Below are positions 23,353 through 36,132 of a stretch of DNA of 64,000 nt, piece by piece (the stretch's first letter is position 1; every line of letters begins with the position of its first letter). Origin of the DNA: Agrostemma githago (lineage: Eukaryota; Streptophyta; Magnoliopsida; Caryophyllales; Caryophyllaceae). The position numbers were made by a program, and so were the translations under genes. The notes under the pieces are model-generated. The model did not search any database, had not been told where the DNA came from, and saw only the letters and a list, made by a program, of their open reading frames with translations. The stretch is from assembly GCA_958450325.1 (NCBI GenBank), contig OY288257.1:16635873-16699872 (forward strand), in the 5' to 3' direction.

Positions 23353-25023
23353 ATATATATATATATATATATATATATAACATCGGATCGGACACGTTTG
23401 ACTATGAACACCGCTCCAAGTCCGTTTAATCCCTTTGCGAGTCACGACGGAGGTGGCACCCTTTCGAGGAGCGCCGCCCCAATGTACTCAAGGGCGTAAC
23501 GAGATCGTGGTCGTTCCTAGTTGAACGTGTACGACTCCATTTCTAAGATTAACGCGGACCCCGTTGATGCGAAAATCGACATCACATAATCCGTAAGGAT
23601 TAGTATCGATGTCATGACGCGGAGGGAGACACTTTCGTCGTTAATCAAAATTTTCAATCTCATAACATCATTTTCATAAAATTCCGATAACGGTATTATA
23701 ATCGTATAAGTACACGATTAAAACACCGGAAGCCGAGTTAAATTTAAATCATGCAATATTTTTATTTAACTCGGCCAACTATCGATTTTTTAAACATAAG
23801 AAGCGAAACGAGCCATGCCTCGTACAGGGGGCACTCGACCGAGTGCCATGGGCCACTCGATCGAGTAGCACCCCAAAAATCGGGCAGTAGCTACTTTAAG
23901 GGCACACTCGACCGAGTCCATGCCATGACTCGATCGAGTGGGTCCTATAGCCCAAGAAAACCGAGAGCCTTAATGCATATTTCGAGCCTCGTCATTTTTT
24001 TACGACTTTTAGTCGACACGTGTAAAGTCAATCACGTGATCTCCTTTTTCAAAACTCATGCATATCACTTCACATAAACGACTTTGATCGACGGTCTTGC
24101 ACTATTAATCTTGTGTCGACGACTCTTTAGTCGTATCCGACACATGATTAATTTAGACTCTATTCCTCGATGTGATAAGTCGGGACAAGGCATCAGGATT
24201 CAGGATCGAGCTAGCATCACGCCTAGGTTCCATATCTCCGTCCTTCGCTTAATACGCAATATAATGCGTAATTAATCGAAGTGCGTCCATTTGCACAACT
24301 TACGGTCTAGTTTATATTTATTATATACGGGTCCGTTTCTAGTTAACATTTGCTGCTTATAATTCAATTATTCTATTTTATTACTCGTTGTATTGTGAAT
24401 TCCGGGTTGTATTCCGCCTGTGTAATTTGTAATTTATTTACGAGTTTTCTATTTTTGATGTTTGCCATTTATTTATTTAAATGAACATCACATGCTAAAT
24501 CACTTTGACGTGAATCAAGACGCATTAAATGACGTAGTTAACAAATAACTCGCATGCTTAGCCAAAAACGCTGTTTGCATATCATTTAGTCGTTTTACTA
24601 GCGCGCGTACACGAACACGAACGATGTCTTAGTAGAGGCCGCCATGTGCGAGCGGGATTGGGTGTCCTTAGTGGGCTTCCCAACACGTACCCTCACCCCT
24701 TACTCAGAACCTCGGTTTCCGGATGCCCGAAACCGTTGGCGCACCTGAGTCATTCTATACACGATTACCGGTGCAGATGGTATCGGTATTGCAATGCAAA
24801 GGGATGAGCCCCATAAACTCTGAAATCGAAATGAGCCATACTTTGTGTACGGCCCATGACGACATAGAGTGGGCTCGAATGGTTCCGAATAACCATAAAT
24901 TCGGTGGCGACTCCAACTTTGACTTAAATTTTGAAGCCGAGAACAATCTTACCACGAGATTCATTCGCCTACCCAAACCCGCGCGTGGCCACGTCGGGGT
25001 GGACCTACGTCATGTCCACAATT

Positions 25024-25041
25024 TGGCGACTCCGCTGGGGA
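25024..25041 (+). other. Primer-binding site of the gag-only gypsy element
   Basis: TGGCGACTCCGCTGGGGA, three bases after the LTR end CACA. This type is used by Tat/Ogre-group elements; from memory it matches a tRNA-Arg 3' end, which I could not check. Confidence 0.7.
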
Positions 25042-26841
25042 TACCTGATGTACCACATGTCATCGGGGTTCCTAGGGTGAGACTCGAAGAGAAATCGTTC
25101 GCATATTAGTGTACGCGCATTCGTTTAATGATTCATGCATAACGCATTTTTGCCCGGGCCGGTTACTTGTGACCGACGTCCCACTATACCGCGGTGCATT
25201 CCTAAATGGGTGCGCTAAAGACTTCTACGGCCGAACTCGTATGGATTTCGCGGCATGTCCTAAGACCAATTCGGCTTAGGGAGTCCGTCCTGATTTACGA
25301 GAAAGCCGTCGTTGTTGGTATAGACCCGATTTTGACCGACCGAGACTTAGTGTAAAGCACACATAAGCGTCGTTATAATGCTTGTTTGACTACGTGCTAC
25401 TTGGTTTCCGTGTCAATTTTCAAAAATCGTCATTTCAAAAATGCATCTTTTTAAAATATCCAATTTCAAAAAAACTCGGAATGCTGCCGAAAATTAGACT
25501 TACGATTTGACTCAAAACAAGCCTTTTTTTAGCCGACATGCTATCCATTTCAATTCGAATTTCCGATCCACCATTCGATTTTCGAATTTACAAAATTCAA
25601 TTTCAATTTTCAAATCTTCGTGATGCCATTCGCGATTTTCAAATTCTCGAGATTCCATTCTCGATTTTCAAATCTCCGAGATGTCGTTTTCGATTCTCAA
25701 ATCTTCGGGATCTCATTTTCAATTTTCAAATTTTCGGAAATTTATTTTCGATATTCAAATTTTCAAAATTCCAAATATTCAACTTTTCAAAAAACTCGGT
25801 CCTGTAGGCACGCTGCCAATTTCAAAAGACGGGACCGTCTCCCAATTTTTCAAAACGCGAATTTTCTCGCAACAATTCTAACATTTCAAAATGCCCGGTC
25901 CTATTGGCTCACTACCAATTTCAGGATCGTCCTCTCAATTTTCAAAATACAATCATTTTTCAAAAACCTTCCTCATTATAGGACCTACCGTAATCTGTGT
26001 GTCGGGTCTTTTCATAATTTGTCGAAGGTCTATAGCGTCGAAACTCCGTCGATCCTACATCACGGGTTTCTTCCCCATCCTAGTCCGCCTTTTTCTAAAG
26101 GCACAACCGACCAACACGAGTCATACACTCGTAAATGGAAGGTTCGTAAACACTCGAGTCCTAACTAGAAAGTCACACGCAATTTTCCCTCCGACAGGAC
26201 GGTCCCCACGACCTTTCCTAAGGGAATTTTGCCCGACTTTCAATCCGTTAGTCGAGTCATCTCAAATCGAGAATCCTTTAACTTAAGGGTCTACCCTAAT
26301 CACAGGGTCTATCCTTATCCAAGTCAAGTCAAGGGTCTCTAGCGTCGAAACTCTGCCGATCTTACATCGCAAGTTTCTTCCCTTACCCCGTCTGCCTTTC
26401 CTCGAGGCCGAGTCAACCTTTTACAAGGCATAACCCTGTAGCTAAAGGTTCGTGATCCTTACATCTAAGGGTCACTCGTCCGATACTCGAGTCTTAGCAA
26501 AACCTACAATCTCACTCGGGGGGCTACCCTTTAGGAGAGCGATCAATCACGGTTGCTCTGAGGGTCATGTCTTACACGTGTTGTCTCACGTACCCCACTT
26601 TTGAGTCACTTAGATGCCACACCATCTGAGTCCTATAAGAATCTTTAGTTTCACTTGGGGGCTGTTCTCCGATGGAGCAATTAATCACAGTCCCTCCGAG
26701 AATCGCACCCTACGTATTTGTCTTAGGAGAGTCTAACCCGAGTCAAACCGGAGTTGTCTTTCCTCCTGCGCTATTTCCTATGCCTTGGCATGTTCGGGTC
26801 CCGAAGCAGCATTTCTGATTACGTGGCTATTCTCGCAGAGT
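25042..26841 (+). other. Long untranslated leader of the gag-only element
   Basis: No convincing ORF. 25550-25790 is a degenerate array of about 27-bp units of the form CGATTTTCAAAT(C/T)T. A second repeated block starts with TAGCGTCGAAACTC at about 26034 and 26341. The reading frames seen here are by-products of these repeats. Confidence 0.5.
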
Positions 26842-27723
26842 ATGGCACCCACAACCGGGAATAGGGACATGGAAAACATCATTAATGAAGTAAAAGCTTT
26901 GCTGGAAACAATGGTTAGTAAGCAGGCCATTTTTGAAACCCAACTAGGGTTCATAAGAGCCGACCAAGAGGCCTTGAATGCTCGTTTAACTGTCGTTGAA
27001 GAACAAGACTTCAATTATGGGTCGGTAAATACTGGGCCATTTGCCAAACTGATCAGCACGGTGCGTGAGCTCGAACAACAGTTCCATGCCTCCCAAGGGA
27101 ATAACATTCATATTGAAAACTCCCAAGACTATACACCCATCAGTGAGAAACTACCAACAAATCTCAACTTAGAGGGGTTACCCATATTCGAAGGGACGGA
27201 GGATCCATTACTACACCTCCGAGCCTTCAAAGCATTTATGGCGATCAAGGGGGTCAAAGCCGACATGTTCATCAATTTGTTCGGCGCATCCCTCGGGAAA
27301 TATCCAAAAGCCTGGTTCTATAGGCTTAATGCAAAAAGATTCCCCACTTGGGAAGATGTGGCTACCGAGTTCGCTAAACACTATTCTGATAATACTGAAC
27401 TTCAGACTACCATGCGGACTTTAGAAGTCATGGTCCAAGATCCAACAGAGGGTTTCACCAAATACCTTCAACGTTGGCGGGCTGAGAGTGTTAAGCTGGT
27501 AGACAAGCCCAGCGAGAAGACACTAGTGGATGCATTCATCAACAACCTCATACCCTCCTACCGCGTCCATCTTAGGTATGCCGGCATCTCAAACTTTGCC
27601 GTGCTTACCGAAATGGGCACTAGGATTGAAGACGATCTTCGACATAACGAAGATTTGGGTGAAGCTTCTAACGAAGGCTATACTGGACATCCACTTGAGT
27701 CCTTAGAAGCCGAAGACTACTGA
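26842..27723 (+). CDS. Gag polyprotein (Retrotrans_gag type) of the gypsy element
   Basis: About 293 residues from ATG 26842 (MAPTTGNRDMENIINEVK), chosen over an ATG 57 nt upstream because the leader MACSGPEAAF has no Gag character. Residues 10-60 look coiled-coil (INEVKALLETMVSKQ...). The capsid-like domain follows: LEGLPIFEGTEDPLLHLRAF, MAIKGVKADMFINLF, KAWFYRLNAKRFPTWEDV, FTKYLQRWRAESVKL and LVDAFINNLIPSYRVHL. These are the hallmarks of plant gypsy Gag. The ORF ends TGA at 27723 with no zinc knuckle seen. Gag would package the element RNA, so with enzymes from an autonomous relative the copy could have been mobilised. The open frame suggests selection until insertion or a recent insertion. 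Confidence 0.85.
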   Translation: MAPTTGNRDMENIINEVKALLETMVSKQAIFETQLGFIRADQEALNARLTVVEEQDFNYGSVNTGPFAKLISTVRELEQQFHASQGNNIHIENSQDYTPISEKLPTNLNLEGLPIFEGTEDPLLHLRAFKAFMAIKGVKADMFINLFGASLGKYPKAWFYRLNAKRFPTWEDVATEFAKHYSDNTELQTTMRTLEVMVQDPTEGFTKYLQRWRAESVKLVDKPSEKTLVDAFINNLIPSYRVHLRYAGISNFAVLTEMGTRIEDDLRHNEDLGEASNEGYTGHPLESLEAEDY

Positions 27724-30540
27724 CAATCTCATCCAAGAGTCCAGATTTGATTTGAGTCCGAGTCTAGGATGTTCTATCTCTTTCAATTTCTGTCCTCTTT
27801 TTCAATCCAATAAAATCAGCTTTTTCAGTATCTCATATATGCTTCCCTTTTGTGTTTCCGAGAACATGATGAACACCATCATACACTATGAGCACAAGCA
27901 CGTGACTATTATAGGCACATCTATAATGACTGCAGGAACTGAGGCCCGTGTTTTCCTTTACCTGTTCCATGTCTGGTATAGAAAGCCACAAAACTACCCC
28001 TAGTAGGAGCGGTATCGAATCCTATGACAAATCTAGGTAGTCTTCTAGTTTGGGTTCAAGACGGGAGGCAAGCCCATTTCCCACAATAAACACCCCTCCA
28101 ATAAGACTAACCAATCCCTACCTTAGGCGTTTAGTTTGACCAGAAGCAAAAAAAGAAGCATCGTGACTCTATAGGCTTGATGCCAAAAATACCCAACTCG
28201 GGACGATGCTCCCACTAAGCCTGCTCGGAATTATGATGACAATACCGAGATCCAAATCATCGTGCTTACCGTAGAGTACTCCACCGCGAGTTGCACTCAC
28301 ACAAACACCAACTAGGCTTACACCTTACAAGGGTTTATCTCCACAAGCCTAATCCAACCGATGGGCCCACCCCATATCCACCCACAACACCATAGGGGAG
28401 GATAGCTAAAAAAAAAGAGAAAAAGAGCTGGACAAAAAAAATCAAAAGTCCAAGGAAAAAGCAAAAGGCCAAAACAAAAGAGCTGGCCATGATCAACATC
28501 CCTCGACCAGATACGGTCAATCCCTTGACTGGGGCACGGTCAACTCAAATGAAGAATCCCACGACCGGGGCTAAGAGGTCAACCCAAAAAAAAACAACAA
28601 AAACAAAAAAAATTCAAATACCCATGACCGTGGTCAACGGTCAACCCAGGTGAAAATCCCTTGACCGGGAACGGACAATTCAAAAAATTATTGATGCTCA
28701 TACCATCAAATAGGGAGAGACAGTCAAGCTGGTCGGCTGACGCAACACTTAGCCTTCCCACATTACAACCCTCAAGACCTTCCCGAGACCTAGGCTAAGA
28801 GATAGTCCAGAATTTTGCGGATTTAAGCTCCATAAGATACACCCTAACCATTAGGGCTGGACATGAAAATCAGATCCCGCATTATCAAACCTACCACAAT
28901 CGAAGTTCGAGTCATTTTTACTCGACTTCCCCTTTCCTACCACATTACAATACCTTACCCTCGAAGCCTTAGCTCCACAAAATCGAGCTCCAGATTTCGA
29001 AGCATCAAATCCACTTGCGACCTAGCTCCACATTTCCAAAAACATCCAAACCAGTTACCAGCCCCAAACATGGGAACTCAACCTGCGGTCAGCATAGAAC
29101 ATGCCCAAATAGTTCACACCACCTCTGGGGGCTACCCCGGAGAACGCTCACAGTCACAGGATCAACATCCTAACTGTTCTAGCCCTTTGATCAAGACATC
29201 ATTCGGAACACACCTAGCCTACACCATCGCTATGGCTAGTTACACACAAAGCCCTAATAAATTAGCTAGCACCATAACATATCTTCCAATCCACTGAACT
29301 ACAGCTTGGTTTGATTTCACTACACGTGAATACGTAGGCAGCCTTTCGACAAGGGCACAACCACCCACATTGACACACATTTAAAAAGCACCGTTATTCC
29401 GGTCACGACACTGTAATGTTCTCAGCAGTTAGCTTTGTCTTCCTGGGGGCTTCTATTAGACAGAAGTTCTCCATCCACTCACAAAATCCAAACAACTTTA
29501 AAAAATAGCCTCCTTTCTATAGTGCGTCCTAGTACTCGGCTTAGTCGAAGACAAGAATCTGTCAGGGACTCGAAACAACGCCCACTTTGGGAGTATACCC
29601 CAAAACCAATAATTCAAAAGAGCACTAGTCTACAGCACTGCTACTGCTAAGCCTTGTGCAGGAACAATCTCATTACAGACTACTGCATTTCCCCATCCTT
29701 CCCTTTTTGATGTTCTACCGTGTTGCCACTCTCCTAGGCTATGGAATAGCGCATCTTAAGAGTCTTGTCATCTTAGGTGGCCCACCCCCCTACCGAGTCA
29801 CAATTCAACCCCTCGAGAGTCCAGTCATGTCTGTCAGCTCGTCTTGTCGCATCCAGAGTCGAGTCTGTCGGTACCTCTCTCCTCAAATTTTCGCTCCAAG
29901 GTTTGCAAAGCTTAGCCAATTGATAAAATCCTTTTCGACAAGGTCAAATTTCAGTCTATTTAAACTGCAATTTCTTTTCTACCCCTTTCAATTTTGAAAA
30001 CCTATCTCCTAGCACGTGAGTTGCTTTCAGGACTTCGATTTCAAAGTGAAGCAAAAATCATTTTCCCCAGCGCAAGCCAGTCTATAGATGCTAACTGCAT
30101 TTCCTATGTGCTATCTTGCTATATACTATGTCTGCTATTTTTGCCTATGTATCTAACATTTCAGGTGCCAGCTAGTGCTTCCCAACGGAACAACAAAGAC
30201 AGTGTTTCTCCTAGAATGCTACATCTAAGATGTGATGTGTCGGCATACGGGTACACCCAAGACTTTAGAAGCAAGTCCCCGCGCAGCTACTTTACTCCCC
30301 AGCATGAGTCGGTGTTTCACCTAAATATTACGTGCAAATACAGGTACACCTAGGACTTCAAAGGCAAGTCCGACTCCCCACGGAGCTATCATCAGGACAG
30401 GTATGACCCTTTTCTTATGGCTGGCGAGCCCTTCACGCAAGTCTAATGGACTATAAACGATCCGACCGGAAGGCTGCCAGGTCTTAATCTTCGATTGGCC
30501 TGGTAGCTACTCTGACTTTCGCCTTGTCCAAGCCTCAGTC
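27724..30540 (+). other. Non-coding interior where pol would be expected
   Basis: 2.8 kb with no protease, RT or integrase motifs in any frame. 28495-28680 has repeated (C/T)TTGACCGGGG.ACGGTCAA-type units. The short frames here have no family resemblance. Confidence 0.6.
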
Positions 30541-30553
30541 AGAGTGGGGGCTC
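30541..30553 (+). other. Polypurine tract before the right LTR
   Basis: AGAGTGGGGGCTC, directly followed by LTR start TGTAGACACC. Confidence 0.75.
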
Positions 30554-33302
30554 TGTAGACACCCGCATTTTGCCTGCTAGTGTCTATAGCGGTTCCCGAC
30601 AAAACACCCGATGATGATCGGACGTAAACGTGACTTAATACGCTCGAATACGGACTCGGAATCAATAATATCCGACGTGGGCATTTAGTGGAGTACAAAT
30701 CTCTCAAAACCAACCTTAAATTCAGGCCCAGTGGATCGTTTCCAATAAAATGAGACTAATTTGGGCCAAAACCGACACCGTAAATAAAATCGTCTTTTGG
30801 CGACTGGGTCAAAACCCGGTCAAAGACGAATCCGTCCTCAAAGTCAGCCAAGTGAGCTTCTAGAAGATTGCGCTCAACCACCTAATTCAAAAATTCAAAA
30901 AGGTCAACCCTTGCCTAAAATAGCTCACCAACTTGATCCAGTCGATTGAGTGGCTTGACCACACTCGATCGAGTGCAGCTTCAAAAACCCGATCTGGCGC
31001 CTTTATTGGGCCACTCGATCGAGTGCACTAGGGCCACTCGATCGAGTGACCCTAGGTCGAGGGGTATTCTTTATAAATACCCCCCTTATACTCTTCACAA
31101 ATCAGAATTTTTCCTAAGCATAAAAACCCTACTTCACACAACACTTACACTACAACCTTTTATCACCTTCAAGCCTACACATTTCAATAATCAATCACCC
31201 TTCAAATTTACACATTACCATTCAACCTTTACACAATACACCACTTTGAACTTGACTTCAAAGTCACACACATACATTCAAATTCGAGATCAAAACTCGT
31301 CAAAGACACACACCATAACTCACCCTACATATCTCGACACTCCCGCGCTCCCGTCGCTATTACGAGTCCGTTTCCGATGCCATTTAAGCATGTAGGTTGA
31401 GGGTGTCATCAAACCCCGTTTCCTTTTCTCCCTTCTCTTTTTCGATTATATATGTACTATTATTATTAGTCGATATTAACGACACTAATATTTTATTTAC
31501 TAACACTAACTTTTAATTTTGTGCATACTAACTTTTTAATTTATTTTTGTATACTAACATTTTATTTATGTACTCTAACCACTAACATTTATTTATTTAT
31601 TTATTTATTTACATTTCGTCATAATACTAATACCATGTACATATATATATATAATAATAAAACATCGGATCGAACACGTTTGACTATGAACACCGCTCCA
31701 AGTCCGTTTAATCCCTTTGCGAATCACGACGGAGGTGGCACCCTTTCGAGGAGCGCCGCCCCAATGTACTCAAGAGCGTAACGAGATCGTGGTCGTTCAT
31801 AGTTGAACGTATACGACTCCATTTCTAAGATTAACGCGGACCCCGTTGATGCGAAAATCGACATCACATAATCCGTAAGGATTAGTATCGATGTCATGAC
31901 GCGGAGGGAGACACTTTCGTCGTTAATCAAATTTTTCAATCTCATAACATCATTTTCATAAAATTCCGATAACGGTATTATAATCGTATAAGTACACGAT
32001 TAAAACACCGGAAGCTGAGTTAAATTTAAATCATGCAAAATTTTTATTTAACTCGGCCAACTATTGATATTTTAAACATAAGAAGCGAAACGAGCCATGC
32101 CTCGTACAGGGGGCACTCGACCGAGTGCCATGGGCCACTAGATCGAGTAGCACCCCAAAAATCGGGCAGTATCTACTTTAAGGGCGCACTCGATCGAGTC
32201 CATGCCATGACTCGATCGAGTGGGTCCTATAGCCCAAGAAAACTGAGAGCTTTAATGCATATTTCAAGCCTCGTCATTATTTTACGACTTTTAGTCGACA
32301 CGTGTAAAGTCAATCACGTGATCTCCTTTTTCAAAACTCATGCATATCACTTCACATAAACGACTTTGATCGACGGTCTCGCACTATTAATCTTGTGTCG
32401 ACGACTCTTTAGTCGTATCCGACACATGATTAATTTAGACTCTATTCCTCGATGTGATAAGTCGGAACAAGGCATCGGGATTCGGGATTGGGCTAGCACC
32501 ACGCCTAGGTTCCATATCTCCGTCCTTCGCTTAATACGCAATATAATGCGTAATTAATCGAAGTGCGTCCATTTGCACAACTTACGGTCTAGTTTATATT
32601 TATTATATACGGGTCCGTTTCTAGTTAACATTTGCTGCTTATAATTCAATTATTTTATTTTATTGCTCGTTGTATTGTGAATTCCGGGTTGTATTCCGCC
32701 CGTGTAATTTGTAATTTATTTACGAGTTTTCTATTTTCGATGTTTGCCATTTATTTATTTAAATGAACATCACATGCTAAATCACTTTGACGTGAATCAA
32801 GATGCATTAAATGACGTAGTTAACAAATAACTCGCATGCTTAGCCAAAAACGCTGTTTGCATATCATTTAGTCGTTTTACTAGCGCGCGTACACGAACAC
32901 GAACGATGTCTTAGTAGAGGCCGCCATGTGCGGGCGGGGTTGGGTGTCCTTAGTGGGCTTCCCAACACGTACCCTCACCCCTTACTCAGAACCTCGGTTT
33001 CCGGATGCCCGAAACCGTTGGCGCACGAGAGTCATTCTATACACGATTACCGGTGCAGATGGTATCGGTATTACAATGCAAAGGGACGAGCCCCATAAAC
33101 TCTGAAATCGAAATGGGCCATACTTTGTGTACGGCCCATGACGACATAGAGTGGGCTCGAATGGTTCCGAATAACCATAAATTTGGTGGCGACTCCAACT
33201 TTGACTTAAATTTCGAACCCGAAAACAATATTACCACGAGATTCATTCGCCTACCCAAACCCGCGCGTGGCCGCGTCGGGGTGGACCTACGTCATGTCCA
33301 CA
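30554..33302 (+). repeat. Right LTR (uninterrupted, 2749 bp)
   Basis: Palindromes CACTCGATCGAGTG at 30962, 31012 and 31035 precede the TATA box TATAAATACC at about 31072. The 3' part repeats the palindrome theme near 32116-32221. It ends CATGTCCACA, then TSD ATTAG. Confidence 0.88.
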
Positions 33303-33307
33303 ATTAG

Positions 33308-35607
33308 TTAAATCGAGCTTGTCGAGGACTTTTGATAAGGACGCCCTCTGTTTGTTTGATAGAGATAACATTATCGGAATTTCCGGGACAGGCCCCGGCT
33401 CATCCTGAACAGACTCGGATGAAGACGGGAGACAAACAATACTAGACTCTTGGCCTGTTTCAGACTCAGATTCGGACTCAGACTCGGATTCTGTTTCGGA
33501 TTCGGACTTGGACTCTTCGAACATTCTCCCTTCTCCTGTAGTTAGCTTGAACCTCCTACCATTCTTGTTGACCCACGTGACGGACTTCCTCCACCCCCTA
33601 CCTTCTTGGTCTTCCTGTGTATCGACAATAAGGGAGATGGGGTCAAATTGCTTGTGAGTCATGACCATATTGACCAGCTCATCGGGGTTTATGGGGACGA
33701 AGCGTTCTTCCCCGAATAACAGATTGTTGCCTAGACCATCTATACAAGGTGTGGGTTTGGGTTTCGGAGGATTTGATGTGGTTTCTGGGATGAATTAACG
33801 ATCTTGGAATATTTCTATCCCAGGGTGTCGTACGCCTTTGATGTAGGTTGGTTCGGAAAATCCCATATGAGGTTTGTTGTCACCTTCCCTTACGAAGCAT
33901 CCATTTAAGGTGAGGTTATATGGTGGAATTTGGATGCCTTCCGTTTTACGCGTGCGCATGATAGCCATATGCTCGCGTATTTCATTTTTGGTTGGGGGGT
34001 ACCCGAAACCTATTGTGTGGGTTTGTCCGATGGGATCTCGGAGTTTGCTCGCGGTTCCGGGGTCTTTTCCTAGTGATAACCCTGGGAAATGCCCTTGTTT
34101 CCTCATCATGAAGTTAATAGCTAGGTTGGAGTACTGAGCGAAATCGAATGGGGCTAAGTCTTGTTCTAATAGGTTTACTACATGGAATCACTTAACTCAG
34201 TATCGGCATCTTCCGTAACTTGCGAGGTAACGGCTTTTTCTACGAAGGCTTTCATGGGGGAGGCATGAATGGTGATTATTTCTCCGTTGAGGGGAACTTT
34301 CACCTTTTGGTGCAAGGTGGATGGTATGGTTTTAAGGGCATGAATCCAGGGGCATCCCAGGATCATATTGTGGGATCCGGGTTTGACATCTAAGACTTGA
34401 AAGTCCATCTTCCTTTCTATGGGTCCCACAATGGTATTAACAGTCGCAATCCTCGCGACTAGGCGTCATGTACCATCATAGGCGCGTACTCCAGATTCAG
34501 TGGGTACGAAATCGGTATCTGACATTCCTAGGGCACGGGCAGTTTTGAGAAGAATTACATTTACAACGGAACCGTCATCCACAAGGGTCATGGGCACCTT
34601 TTTGCCTAGGCAGGTTATTGTCACGTAAAGGGCTAGGTTGTGTTAGGGTGGGAGATCTTCATCGGAGAAGGTTATAGGGTCCTTAAGATCTTTTGCTTCT
34701 TGAAGAACATGTCCTATCATATCCTCAGGTGTGTTGGTTGGGAATATGTTCATCCTCCCTAGGGCTTCGGCTAGGGCCATACGGTGGTTGTAGAAGCTGG
34801 CAATGAGTTGCCATATGGAAAGGTCGGTTTTGGCTTTTTGTAGCTGTTTGACTATTTGTACTTCAGGGGTGGTAATAGGGATTTCGTCGGTGGTAGTAGT
34901 GTTCTCAGGAGTTTGGTTAGTGATTGGTATGTCAATGGTGACGTTTTGGTAAGGTCGCCTCGACCTTGTAACGTGGCTTATGTCTTTGGCTTGGGAGGCG
35001 TTCGGAGGGATCATGACTATTGGCTCATGGATATAGACATCGTCATCATCGTCCGCCCATACCCCGTGGATGGCGTAGTCGCGTTGGTACTGTTCATAGT
35101 CGATTGTGCCAAATTGGATGTGCGGTGGATTCTTAAGAGGGGCCGGGGGAAGGTTCCTTCCTCGATCGGGTTTTGGATGGCATGTCTTAGCTTGGTGTAA
35201 GATTGGGTGTTATGACCAGGTCCTTGGTGAAAGGAGCAGAAAGCTTTGGGATCCCATGATTTGCTTCTTTGTCCTAAAGGGGTCTCGGGTGTTGGCTCTA
35301 GAGGGGATAGTAGACCGTGTCGGATGGCAAGAGTTAAAGCTTTGTCATATGGGATGTCTAAGCTGGCAAACTCTCTATGGGTTTTCTTCTTTTGGGAAGC
35401 CCTATTCTTATTCACTTGGACCGATGGAGGGTTTTGGGTTTTGACCGCTAGGGAGTCCATCCGCTCGTTAAAGTTATGGATAGAGGCCTCGATGGAGGTT
35501 ATGGAGGTGACCAGGTTGTAAACCATACAAGTCAATTCTTGGATGCTAAAGTTTGGGACGATGGTCTTGATGGAGGGCGATCTCTGCAAGATAACGTCGG
35601 AGGTCAT
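33308..35607 (-). pseudogene. Tat/Ogre-type gypsy Gag C-terminus, protease and linker (upstream half of the split element)
   Basis: Minus strand, reading down from 35607. First comes a Gag-like segment with LDIPYDKALTLAIRHGLLSP and a zinc-knuckle-like AFCSFHQGPGHNTQSYTKLR; the third position, Cys in most relatives, reads Tyr here. Then a linker, then the aspartic protease: MTLVDDGSVVNVILLKTARA (about 34595), LGMSDTDFVPTESGVRAYDG, a TGA at 34466-34468, and MDFQVLDVKPGSHNMILGCP with WIHALK. Below that are linker peptides including GIQIPPYNLTLNG and an acidic Ser/Glu repeat (33460-33530). At 33307 the frame meets the inserted element; it resumes at 18724. Several stops and frame changes mean it is dead. 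Confidence 0.8.
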
Positions 35608-36132
35608 GATGGATTTATCGGACGACTTGGAGGTTTGAGGAATGTTCTTGATTGAGCGACATGGAAATGAGACCCTTGACTTGCGCGTGCTTGCGGTCGT
35701 CGTTTAGGGACTCAAGTGCTCTAAACTCTTAGTGTATTAGGTGGAACGCCTGATGAATTTATGTCTCGAAAGCGAGACGATCTGACACAAATCTCGGAGA
35801 TGAGACTTTAAGAGGACTTTCTCTAAACGAGACGACCCAAAATGTAAGACCTCGAGTAGAGGTGACCCTAGTAACTAACACAGACAGTTAATCACACGGT
35901 TGTATGACGTAATAAATTGATCGCGATCCCGGCTCAGGATCAGAGAGTTTGGATTTTTGCAAATGAACGGGCCTTTGAAAAATAAAACCTTTTTTCTTTC
36001 GAAAGAAAGGATTTGTAAAATCGGTGTTATAGCGGTGTGGTGGCATCGTTAAAGGTGTTGCCACGTGAGTGTCTAAGTCTCGACAATAGCAAGAGCGTAA
36101 ATGGTTTTTTTTTTTCCGAAAAGGAGCGCGGT
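35608..36132. other. Leader region of the split gypsy element, no gene
   Basis: Contains repeated (T/C)GAGACGA motifs (35770-35835). It ends at the start of a plus-strand LTR. No PBS is recognised. Confidence 0.4.

Larger units (their letters stand above)
18725..25020 (+). repeat. Left LTR, interrupted by TIR elements in its (TA)n tract
   Basis: Matches 30554-33302 over 18725-19823 and about 23353-25020. Three 14-mer palindromes of the type CACTCG(A/G)TCGAGTG (19131, 19181, 19204) precede a TATA box TATAAATACC at 19241. The (TA)n at 19803-19823 corresponds to TACATATATATATATAATAA in the right LTR. Confidence 0.88.
18725..33302 (+). mobile_element. 14.6-kb gag-only gypsy-type LTR retrotransposon with nested TIR insertions
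   Basis: Left LTR 18725-25020 (about 2.7 kb once inserts 19824-23352 are removed); right LTR 30554-33302 (2749 bp). Both begin TGTAGACACCC and end CATGTCCACA. TSD ATTAG lies at 18720-18724 and 33303-33307. A PBS (25024) and polypurine tract (30541-30553) are in place. The only recognisable protein is Gag; there is no protease, RT or integrase in the 5.5-kb interior. It is therefore a LARD-like non-autonomous element. It inserted in a minus-strand Tat-type element that it now splits. Confidence 0.88.

Noticed and set aside
25538..26168. ORFs rich in FQ/SNLRD repeats in the retroelement leader
   Set aside because: They follow a 27-bp degenerate DNA repeat, several frames are open at once, and nothing resembles a domain.
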